Source: Archangium lipolyticum (GTDB taxonomy: Bacteria; Myxococcota; Myxococcia; Myxococcales; Myxococcaceae). From it: 64,000 nucleotides of DNA. Below, one piece after another: positions 20,099-27,527 of the stretch (within the stretch, counting starts at the first letter, position 1; every line of letters starts with the position of its first letter). The stretch spans positions 558,001 to 622,000 of the forward strand of contig NZ_JANKBZ010000003.1 of the NCBI RefSeq assembly GCF_024623785.1. Direction: 5' to 3'. The notes under the pieces were generated by a model, which saw only the letters and a list, made by a program, of their open reading frames with translations, had not been told where the DNA came from and made no database searches. Position numbers and translations under genes: made by a program.

Positions 20099-20728
20099 AT
20101 GCCACTCGATCCGCAGGCCCGGAACTTCCTCGCCACGGTCGCCGACATGCCCCGCTCGATACCCGCACCGTCGAGGAGAACCGGGCGCAGTTGGCAATGG
20201 TCGCGCCGTTGACCGGGACGGGACATTGCCCGCCATTCGGGGGCGGTGGTGGTGTCGGTCGACTACCGCCGTTCCCCAGAACACCCCTTCCTGGCGGCCT
20301 ACGAGGACTGACTGGCCGTCACGCGTGCCCTGCTGGACGGCGGCGCGAGGCTCGGCACGGACCGGACGCGGGTCGCCGTCGCGGGTGACAGTGCGGGCGG
20401 CAACCTCGCGGCGACCGTGGCCCAGGGCCTGCGGGGCACGTCCCCGGGACTCGTCCATCAGGTGCTCATCTATCCCCTCACCGATGCGCGCGTGGGCCGG
20501 ACGCCCAGCTACGCGGAGTTCAGCGAGGGTCACCTCATGACCCGCCGCCACATCGAGTATTTCCTGAAGGCCTACGCGGTGGCGCTGCGCGCAGCGGGCG
20601 TCCCGGCCGAGTACCGGTGCTTCGCGGGCCAGGTCCATCCGTTCGTCCTGCTGGCCGGTCTCATCGACGCCGCGCACGACGCCCGACGGCTGATGGGCGA
20701 GCGGCTGCGCGAGGCGTTCGGCGGCTGA
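20099..20728 (+). pseudogene. Degraded alpha/beta hydrolase (hormone-sensitive-lipase family)
   Basis: Pieces of one gene can be followed through three frames. MPLDPQARNFLATVADMP starts at 20099. PLDTRTVEENRAQLAMVAPLTG follows after a frameshift. Then comes VVVSVDYRRSPEHPFLAAYED, an in-frame TGA at 20309-20311, and LAVTRALLDGG...VAVAGDSAGGNLAATVA with the nucleophile-elbow Ser. The HGGG oxyanion region and the segment with the catalytic Asp (expected between FLKAY and AVALRAAG) are deleted; the His region (GQVHPFV) remains. At least one frameshift, one stop and two deletions mean it cannot make an active enzyme. Confidence 0.85.
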
Positions 20729-20731
20729 GAA

Positions 20732-20911
20732 TCAGAAGTCGAGGGTCGCGGTCTGTGCGCGCGAACAGTCCGTGACCTTCATCTTGACCGTCTTGACCAC
20801 CCCCTGCTCGGGCGTGGTGCCCGAGGCCGGCACATTGTTGAGCTCAACCTGGCTCATCTGGCTCCCCTGCCCCGGACATGCGCGCTGCGCGGGGCAAGGG
20901 AGCCGGTGCAA
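20732..20911 (-). other. Unidentified short in-frame extension after the LamG gene
   Basis: Directly after the stop codon of the LamG-like gene, the same frame stays open for about 58 codons and ends at 20732-20734, containing an internal ATG (at 20858) and the segment VVKTVKMKVTDC. It could be a small protein of 41 residues, the tail of a decayed gene, or chance. No good RBS is seen. I cannot assign a function. Confidence 0.2.
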
Positions 20912-23524
20912 TCAGGGAACGAACTTCCACGTCTGGGTCACCGCGGGCTTGAAGCAGTGGACGTGGACGGTGGTGGTGCTGGGCACCTCCTGGAGGACTC
21001 CCGCCCCGTAGCCACGCGACTGGCACCACTTGCTGACCTCCAGCCGCGACTCCGCGGAGGTGAGGTTGCCCGCGTTGGAGGCGGGCCCGAGCACCGACCG
21101 GGGAACGTCCTGCATGAGCCCCGAGTTGAAGCAGCCCACCCAGGGCCGGGAGGTCATCTCGAAGATCTGCCCGGTCGTCCAACCCAGGCCCTGGCACCAC
21201 CGGTGGGCGGCGGCGGAGCAGTCGGTGGACTGTGAGAACCGCTCATCCGTGCATCCCGAGTGACGGCGCGCCAGCTCCTCGAAGGTCACCCCCAGGCTCT
21301 GGTGCTGGATGGGAGCGCAGGCCACGTTGACCTCCGTGCTGGTGGCGGAGGCGGGAACGCCCAGCAGGGAGATGGGCGGGCGGTTGCCGATGACCTGCTG
21401 GAGGGTCTCGTAGAAGTTCGAGGCGCTGCTCAGCGCGTCATCGGCTCCGCGCTGGGCGCAGACGCGGTGCATGGACACGGCGCATGCCTGCGAGCCCAGC
21501 GCCGAGACACTGTTGCACGCGGGGTGCTGCTGATTCATGACGAACTGGCCTCCGGTGGGCTCCTCCTGGATGGCGGCCTCCTTGCAGTCCGCACCCATCG
21601 TCGTCAGGCAGATGCTGCGGTTGGAGCGCGCGTTGGTGAAGAAGCGCACCTCGTCGATGGCGCCCTTGAACGAGCCCTCCCCTGTCGCCGGGCAGCTCTG
21701 GGTGTCCAGGTTCGAGCCCGCGCCGATGAAGAGGGAGCCCGTGCCCAGCCGGAAGGAGCCGGGAGCGGTGGGCAGCGCGCGCCCCGTGGCCTTGCCGTTG
21801 ATGTACTCGCCGAACTGTCCGGTGACGCCATCCCAGGTATAGGCCAGGTGCGTCCACACGCCCTTGGGAAGAGGCTGACTGAACCCCAGGCGGACGCGCT
21901 GCCCGTTGATCACGAACGACATGTGCACCGCGCCGTTCGCCTCGTAGATGAGGTCCAGACCGCCGGGCTTCGCCAGGAGGTAGCGGTAGGGATTGCCCGT
22001 GCAACCCTGGTTGATGGCGGCGTCCGGGCGGATGGCGAGTTGCACGGTGAAGCCCCGCACGAGCGCCCCGACACCGGGAACGGTGCTGGAGGGGTCGGTC
22101 AGGTTCACGGTGGCGGCGCCTCCGCCGGCGAGCACCAGGGCCTTGCCCTTGCCGTGCGGCTCCCACAAGGAGCCCGAGGGCGGCTGCGTCACGTCGTTCT
22201 TCTCGGAGATCTGCGCCGCGCCCACGAGCGAGCCCGTGTAGAAGCGGCCCGAGCCATCGGGCGTGCGCGTCAGGTCATACGTTCCTCCCCGGGTGACCAT
22301 CTCATTCATGGGCAGGAAGAGCAGCTGGTAGGGATTGAGCAGCTCGCCCAGGTCGACCTCGTTGTAGTCCGCCGTGTTGCTGCCGAAGAGCGCGAGCACG
22401 TCGTGCGTCTTGGTGACGGGGAGGAAGCGGGTCTCGTTGCTCGAGCCCGGCGGGAAGTTCTGGGCGGGAGCGCGCTCCTGCTCGAAGTTCCACATGGGGC
22501 CCGAGTAGAAGAGGTGCGCGATGTCCTGCCGGTCGGTGTTGATGCTCCCGTCGATGTGATGGGCGATCCACCCCGTGTCCGCGCCAATCAGGCTCATCGC
22601 CTCGCGACGCCCGCCCGCGGCCCCGGTGAAGCCGACGGCGGCATAGAGGACGTTGCGGCCCTCGTGGTCCACCCAGGGATAGGCGGCACGGATCAGGTTG
22701 CCGCCCGCCACGGTGTCACCGAAGTCCTCGCCCGTGGCCGCCTTCATCCGCTGCCAGGCCATCGGGTAGCGCTTGAGGCCCGGGTTGGGGTCGTTGAACA
22801 TCATGGACAGGGGCCGGGGATCGCTCCAACCCGTGGCGGCGCAGGGGGTGGGGTTGTAGCTGTACATCAGGTGATCGATGGCGCCGTCGTTGCGGGGGCC
22901 GCCCTGGAAGAGGAACAGCCGCCCGTCGGAGGTCATCGTCGGCTCGATGCCCATGATGGGGGCACCCGAGACGGTCTTCAGCTCTTCCAGCGTCCCCGTG
23001 GAGAACGAGGCGATCTCCGCCTGGGCGGTGAAGGGCTGGCTGACCCGGACATCCGCGGTGCGGCGGCGGAAGCGGTTCGGGCCGTTGAACATCATCGAGT
23101 CGAAGATGAAGGGCTGGTAGACGGCGACGCCGCTGCTGAGCGTGTAGGGCTGCGCCGGGTTCGTGAAGCAGAAGGTCAGCGCGTTCTCCCCGTTCTTCAC
23201 CTGGAGGGTCTTTCCGGGGGAGAAGGCGCTCGAGAAGCCCGGCTTCCCCTCGGCGTCGTAGGTCACCGCCTCGGGCCGGAACACCCGGGCCCTCCAGGTG
23301 GTGGTCGTCGTCGCGTGATCCTCCCCCACGTTGCCGATGAAGATCCGGCCATCAATGGTCGAGGCGTGGCCGTTGGAGCCGAAGGGCGTCGAGATGCGCG
23401 TATTCACCAGCGAGGGCCGCGTCGCCGCGGCGGCCTCCGTCGCGGACAGGACGAGCCCGAGCAGGGGCACGAGGAAGCGCGACAGCGAGCGCGGAGGGGG
23501 CCAGGTACGGACGGGTGGGACCAT
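20912..23524 (-). CDS. Exported protein with LamG-like (concanavalin-type) domain
   Basis: 870 aa from the ATG at 23524 (RBS AAGGAG); the 15 extra upstream codons lack a signal sequence. The signal peptide ends around ATEAAAA. The N-terminal ~460 residues resemble a beta-propeller-like region with no catalytic residues I can recognise. Residues ~480-650 look like a LamG/concanavalin-like sandwich (FTVQLAIRPDA, WTHLAYTWDG, IDEVRFFT). The last ~220 residues contain several Cys-bearing segments that may form disulfides. It is probably a surface carbohydrate-binding protein. A strong palindrome sits just upstream of its RBS. Confidence 0.65.
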   Translation of the reverse strand: MVPPVRTWPPPRSLSRFLVPLLGLVLSATEAAAATRPSLVNTRISTPFGSNGHASTIDGRIFIGNVGEDHATTTTTWRARVFRPEAVTYDAEGKPGFSSAFSPGKTLQVKNGENALTFCFTNPAQPYTLSSGVAVYQPFIFDSMMFNGPNRFRRRTADVRVSQPFTAQAEIASFSTGTLEELKTVSGAPIMGIEPTMTSDGRLFLFQGGPRNDGAIDHLMYSYNPTPCAATGWSDPRPLSMMFNDPNPGLKRYPMAWQRMKAATGEDFGDTVAGGNLIRAAYPWVDHEGRNVLYAAVGFTGAAGGRREAMSLIGADTGWIAHHIDGSINTDRQDIAHLFYSGPMWNFEQERAPAQNFPPGSSNETRFLPVTKTHDVLALFGSNTADYNEVDLGELLNPYQLLFLPMNEMVTRGGTYDLTRTPDGSGRFYTGSLVGAAQISEKNDVTQPPSGSLWEPHGKGKALVLAGGGAATVNLTDPSSTVPGVGALVRGFTVQLAIRPDAAINQGCTGNPYRYLLAKPGGLDLIYEANGAVHMSFVINGQRVRLGFSQPLPKGVWTHLAYTWDGVTGQFGEYINGKATGRALPTAPGSFRLGTGSLFIGAGSNLDTQSCPATGEGSFKGAIDEVRFFTNARSNRSICLTTMGADCKEAAIQEEPTGGQFVMNQQHPACNSVSALGSQACAVSMHRVCAQRGADDALSSASNFYETLQQVIGNRPPISLLGVPASATSTEVNVACAPIQHQSLGVTFEELARRHSGCTDERFSQSTDCSAAAHRWCQGLGWTTGQIFEMTSRPWVGCFNSGLMQDVPRSVLGPASNAGNLTSAESRLEVSKWCQSRGYGAGVLQEVPSTTTVHVHCFKPAVTQTWKFVP

Positions 23525-23540
23525 GCGGGGCTCCTTGTCT

Positions 23541-23569
23541 TTGGAAAAGCCGCTATAGCAGTTTTCCAA
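23541..23569. promoter_or_regulatory. Nested palindrome upstream of the LamG-protein gene
   Basis: TTGGAAAA and TTTTCCAA form perfect 8-bp arms around a core that itself contains the palindrome GCTATAGC. The element ends about 17 bp before the start codon at 23524, immediately upstream of its AAGGAG site. It is either a repressor operator over the promoter or a 5' leader hairpin. Confidence 0.5.
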
Positions 23570-23587
23570 GACTAAAAGGAGTCACCT

Positions 23588-23612
23588 CCGCGAGGCGGGA
23601 CGCCTCGCCGCG
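23588..23612 (-). terminator. Hairpin downstream of the ion-channel gene
   Basis: GCGAGGCG and CGCCTCGC (8-bp perfect arms, GGA loop, with further flanking pairs) lie 16 bp beyond the channel stop codon. No T-run follows on the minus strand, so termination strength is uncertain. Confidence 0.45.
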
Positions 23613-23628
23613 GACCACCCATGATCCG

Positions 23629-24456
23629 TCAGAGGCGGGTGCCGCAGTACTTGCAGTGCACCGCGTCCACGTCATGGCCCTCGGCGCCACAACCGGGACA
23701 GGCCTCGGGGTTGAGGCCCTTCCGGCTGGCCGCCGCGAGCTCCACCGACACGATGCCCGTGGGGACCGCGAGGACTCCGTAGCCCAGGATCATCAGCACC
23801 GACGCGATGAATTGCCCGGGGACGGTCTTGGGAGTGATGTCGCCGAAACCCACCGTCGTCATGGTGACGATGGCCCAGTACATCCCGCGCGGGATGCTGT
23901 CGAAGCCGTTCTTCTCGCCCTCCACCATGTACATCACCGAGCCCATGATGACGACCGTGCTCAGCACCGCGCCGAGGAAGACGGTGATCTTCGGACGGCT
24001 CGCGCGCAGGGCGGTGAGGAGCACCTCCGCCTGCCCGAGGAAGCTCACCAGCTTGAGCACGCGGAAGACGCGCAACAGGCGGAGCACGCGGACCACCAGC
24101 AGCGACTGGGCCCCGGGCAGCAGCAGGCTCAGGTAGGTGGGCAGGATGGCCAGCAGATCCACCAGACCGAAGAAGCTGGACACGTAGAGCAGCGGGCGCC
24201 TCACGGACAGGAGCCGCAGCCCGTACTCCACGGTGAAGAGGATGGTGAAGACCCACTCCACGAAGCGGATGGCCTCCCCGTACCGCTCGCGGATGGGCGC
24301 CACGCTCTCCAACATCACCGCCAGGACGCTGAGGAGGATGGCACACAGCAGGGCCACGTCGAACGCCTTCCCCGCCGGGGTGTGCGACTCGAAGATGACC
24401 TCATGTAGCCGGGCGCGGGCTCCAGCGGGAGGACTCTGTTCGGAGGGGTGCGTCAC
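23629..24456 (-). CDS. Voltage-gated-type potassium channel with C-terminal zinc ribbon
   Basis: 275 aa from a GTG at 24456 that overlaps the stop of the DinB gene as GTGA, implying translational coupling. Six transmembrane segments are visible. S4 carries arginines at every third position (R123, R126, R129, R132). The pore loop has the K+ selectivity filter TVGFGD at residues 201-206. Unusually, the C-terminus ends in a small zinc ribbon, CPGC...CKYC (C253, C256, C268, C271), which could sense metal or redox state. It is the last gene of the P450-DinB-channel group. Confidence 0.9.
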   Translation of the reverse strand: MTHPSEQSPPAGARARLHEVIFESHTPAGKAFDVALLCAILLSVLAVMLESVAPIRERYGEAIRFVEWVFTILFTVEYGLRLLSVRRPLLYVSSFFGLVDLLAILPTYLSLLLPGAQSLLVVRVLRLLRVFRVLKLVSFLGQAEVLLTALRASRPKITVFLGAVLSTVVIMGSVMYMVEGEKNGFDSIPRGMYWAIVTMTTVGFGDITPKTVPGQFIASVLMILGYGVLAVPTGIVSVELAAASRKGLNPEACPGCGAEGHDVDAVHCKYCGTRL

Positions 24457-25001
24457 GCGCTCACTGTAGACGAGTTGCCCGAGGCGCGGACGGCGTAGAG
24501 GAAGCGTGCGTAGCCGATCTCGGCGGCGTTCTTCGTGAGCTCGATATTGACCCACGCGACGACATCGCCGAACGGACGGTCCTGCAAGGGCCATCGCGTC
24601 CGCTGTGCCGATCGCAGGTCATCGTCGGTGACCTGCTCGAGCACGGCTCGCCACTGAGTCTGGAGCTGGCCGATCCACTCGCGTACGCCGTCGGCGGTGC
24701 CAGGCCACGGAACGCTCTCGCGGGAGAGCGTCCCGTCGCCGGATGAGTGATCGAGCACCATGGACCACCAGAAGCCGAGGTGCCACGTCAGCCACGCGAT
24801 ACTCGACGGGCCGATGTCGTAGTCCTCGCGATCCGGCCAATCGGCGCGCCACCGCCCATCGGGGATTCGATGCACGTGCAATCCCTTCTGGGCGGGACGC
24901 CACAAACACTCCTCGGTGGTGAGTCCGTTGAAGTGGTAGCTGGTGAGCGCCCACGCCGTTTCGAACTGCCGGCTCAAGTAGTCACGAAGTTCGTTGGCCA
25001 T
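24453..25001 (-). CDS. DinB-superfamily protein
   Basis: 182 aa. The helical pattern, with SYHFNGL, AWLTWHLGFWW and the final NIELTKNAAEIGYARFLY, fits the DinB/YfiT four-helix metal-binding fold (His residues in helices 2 and 3, although the third usual His is not obvious). Members bind Zn or Ni and often act as thiol S-transferases; the substrate here is unknown. It starts 18 bp after the P450 stop with only a weak RBS and overlaps the channel gene by four bases, so the three genes are likely one transcript. Confidence 0.7.
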   Translation of the reverse strand: MANELRDYLSRQFETAWALTSYHFNGLTTEECLWRPAQKGLHVHRIPDGRWRADWPDREDYDIGPSSIAWLTWHLGFWWSMVLDHSSGDGTLSRESVPWPGTADGVREWIGQLQTQWRAVLEQVTDDDLRSAQRTRWPLQDRPFGDVVAWVNIELTKNAAEIGYARFLYAVRASGNSSTVSA

Positions 25002-25019
25002 GGGCGGAGTGTAGCCGGG

Positions 25020-26204
25020 TCAGGCCGGGATGAGCTCCACCGGCAGCACCCGCGGCCCGTGAATGGCGTAGCCGGGGAGCCATTCAACCTCTGGCGAGCG
25101 GAGCTTCAGCTCGCGGATCCTCGAAACGAGCGCCTCCAGCGCGAGCCGCGCCTCCATCCGGGCCAGCTGCGCGCCCAGGCAGAAGTGGCCGCCCTGCCCG
25201 AAGGTGAGGTGCTGGGTGCCCTTCTCGCGGCCGGGGAGGAACTGCTCCGGCTGCTCGAACACCCGCTCGTCGCGGTTGGCGGATACGATGAGGCCCAGCA
25301 CCAGGTTCCCCGCCGGTATCTTCGTGCCAGCCAGCTCCACGTCCGACAGGTTCATGCGGAAGGTGAGCTGGACGGGAGACTCGTACCGCAGCACCTCCTC
25401 GAGGAAACGAGGGATGTGCGCCTTGTCCGCCCGCGCCCGCTCGAGCTGCTCCGGGAAGCGGGCGAGGAGGATGGCCGCGTTGCCGATGAGCTGCGTCGTC
25501 GTCTCCATTCCCGCGGGCAGCAGCAGGAAGAGGAAGGACAGGATCTCGTCATCGGTGAGCTTCCGTCCCTCCACCTCCGCGCGGACGAGATCGCTCACCA
25601 TGTCCTCCCCTGGCTTGCGCCGGCGCTCGGCGATGACGGCCCCCAGGTACTCCTTCATCTCCCTCACCGTGGAGCGGATGCCCTCGTAATGCTCGGGGGC
25701 CGCGGAGGAGATGAGGCCCATGGAGACCGACCACCGCTTGAACTCCGAGAAGGTGCTCGGCTCCAGACCGAGCATGTAGCCGATGACGTTGCGGGGCAGG
25801 AGGAAGGAGAAGGCGTCCACGAGATCCACCTCGCGCTGGCGGACGGCGGCCTCGGCGAGCGACTCGGCCTCCCGGCGAACCACCGCCTCCAGCCGGGCCA
25901 GCCCCGTGGGGCCGAAGGCGCGGCTCACCAACGCGCGCAGCTGGGTATGGCGGGGTGGATCCTGCGACAGCAGCGAGTGGGCAACCGGGTTGCTCCCGAG
26001 CCAGGACGGCTCGGAGGTCACCGCGAGGGCCTCGGAGGAGAAGCGCTGTGCGTCCTTCTGGACGGCGAGGACGTCCTCGTAGCGAGACGCCGCATAGGCG
26101 CCAAAGGGCTCGACGCGGCAGAGCCCAGGCTCGCTCCGCATCTTGGCGAACATGGCATTGCGCTCGGAAGTCGTGGTAGGGGCGAACAGGTCGTACGTCT
26201 GCAG
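25020..26204 (-). CDS. Cytochrome P450
   Basis: 394 aa if translation begins at the CTG at 26204, which follows AAGGAGG by 5 nt and gives the normal P450 opening QTYDLFAPTT. The first in-frame ATG (26153) would remove 17 residues and has no RBS. Diagnostic motifs, numbered from CTG: I-helix AGMETT (~231-236), ExxR at E270-R273, and the heme loop FGQGGHFCLG with the Cys ligand at 342. It is a soluble bacterial class that needs separate ferredoxin/reductase partners, none of which are nearby. The substrate is unknown. It heads the P450-DinB-channel group. Confidence 0.85.
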   Translation of the reverse strand: MQTYDLFAPTTTSERNAMFAKMRSEPGLCRVEPFGAYAASRYEDVLAVQKDAQRFSSEALAVTSEPSWLGSNPVAHSLLSQDPPRHTQLRALVSRAFGPTGLARLEAVVRREAESLAEAAVRQREVDLVDAFSFLLPRNVIGYMLGLEPSTFSEFKRWSVSMGLISSAAPEHYEGIRSTVREMKEYLGAVIAERRRKPGEDMVSDLVRAEVEGRKLTDDEILSFLFLLLPAGMETTTQLIGNAAILLARFPEQLERARADKAHIPRFLEEVLRYESPVQLTFRMNLSDVELAGTKIPAGNLVLGLIVSANRDERVFEQPEQFLPGREKGTQHLTFGQGGHFCLGAQLARMEARLALEALVSRIRELKLRSPEVEWLPGYAIHGPRVLPVELIPA

Positions 26205-26312
26205 ATCATCCTCCTTGTAGGGAGGAGCGACGCTAGACCACCACTCCGACAGTCTCCATGGACCCCCGGCGAAGGGGGGCCGGTGGTGAAGATGAGAAGG
26301 GCCTGACCCGCT

Positions 26313-27347
26313 TCAAGAATTCAGGAAGGTATTGTTCTCGCTGAACCGCTGATGGTGCCAGTAGGGGTAGGCGGGGGGCGTGGTGCTCGCCGCGTCGAGC
26401 TTCGCCACCTGCTTCGGGGTGAGATTCCAGCCGATCGCGCCCAGGTTCTGGCGCAGTTGCTCCTCGTTGCGTGCGCCGATGATGACGTTGGCGACCGTCG
26501 GCCGCTGCAGCAGCCAGTTGATGGCCACCTGCGGCACCGTCTTGCCGGTCTCCGCCGCCACCTCGTCGAGCGCATCCACGACCCGGTAGAGGTACTCCTC
26601 GGGGATCTGGGGGCCGCCCGCGGCCGTCTGGGAGTTCTGGAGCCGGGTGCCCTCGGGTAGGGGCTGGCCGCGGCGGATCCTGCCCGTCAACCGGCCCCAA
26701 CCCAGCGGGCTCCAGGCGATCGCGCTGACCTTCTGGTCGAGCCCCAGAGGCATCAGCTCCCACTCGTAGTCGCGCCCGACGAGCGAGTAGTACGCCTGGT
26801 GGGCCACGTAGCGCGCGAGGTTGTGGTGCTCCGACACGGCCAGCGACTTCATGAGGTGCCAGCCCGGGAAGTTCGAGCAGCCGATGTAGCGGATCTTCCC
26901 GGCGCGCACGAGGTCGTCGAGCGTGTTGAGTGTCTCCTCGACGGGGGTGATGGGATCGAAGCCGTGGAGTTGGAAGAGATCGATGTAGTCGGTGCCCAGG
27001 CGGCGCAGGCTTCCCTCGACCGCGCGGTTCAGGTGGTAGCGCGACGAGCCCACGTCGTTGGGACCGGGGCCCGCGCGGAGGGTGGCCTTGGTGGAGATGA
27101 TCACCCGCTCACGGCGGCCCTTGATCGCCTGGCCGAGGATCTCCTCGGCCATTCCGCCCGAGTACACGTCGGCCGAGTCGAACATGTTCAGCCCGGAGTC
27201 GAGGGAGATGTCGACGAGCCGGGTGGCCTCCTTCACGTCGCTGCTGCCAAAGCCCTTGAAGAACTCGTTGCTGCCTCCGAATGTCCCCGTGCCGAGACTG
27301 AGGACGGGAACCTTGAAGCCCGAAGCGCCGAGTAGTCTGAATTCCAT
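26313..27347 (-). CDS. Aldo/keto reductase
   Basis: 344 aa, full length for the family. The catalytic tetrad is visible: Asp and Tyr in DSADVYSGG, Lys in VIISTKA and His in FQLHGFDP. The NADPH-binding C-terminal part includes VIIGARNEEQLRQN. It belongs to the large bacterial AKR group that reduces carbonyls of diverse metabolites; the substrate cannot be read from sequence. It is transcribed divergently from the alpha-2-macroglobulin gene, sharing a ~180-bp intergenic region. The RBS (AACAGG) is weak. Confidence 0.9.
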   Translation of the reverse strand: MEFRLLGASGFKVPVLSLGTGTFGGSNEFFKGFGSSDVKEATRLVDISLDSGLNMFDSADVYSGGMAEEILGQAIKGRRERVIISTKATLRAGPGPNDVGSSRYHLNRAVEGSLRRLGTDYIDLFQLHGFDPITPVEETLNTLDDLVRAGKIRYIGCSNFPGWHLMKSLAVSEHHNLARYVAHQAYYSLVGRDYEWELMPLGLDQKVSAIAWSPLGWGRLTGRIRRGQPLPEGTRLQNSQTAAGGPQIPEEYLYRVVDALDEVAAETGKTVPQVAINWLLQRPTVANVIIGARNEEQLRQNLGAIGWNLTPKQVAKLDAASTTPPAYPYWHHQRFSENNTFLNS

Positions 27348-27527
27348 GGAGTAGACCTGTTTGTTGGGGGCCCGCGTTGGTGCGGAGCGGCACCCAAGCT
27401 ACCCAAGCGAATGGGGAAGACTCCAGGGCACGGCGGCAGTCGCCCGTAAATCAGGAAGAATATCCAGGCAGACCTTTCGATACACCCATCCGTTCTCAAG
27501 CACCTATTCTCTGTCCCAGGGAATTTC

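Noticed and set aside
21260..23575. Long plus-strand open frames opposite the LamG gene (also 36098-38356, 61434-63500 and others)
   Set aside because: High-GC antisense shadows: they lack RBS and signal sequences, show His/Arg/Gly/Ala-skewed composition, and lie opposite genes with clear motifs.
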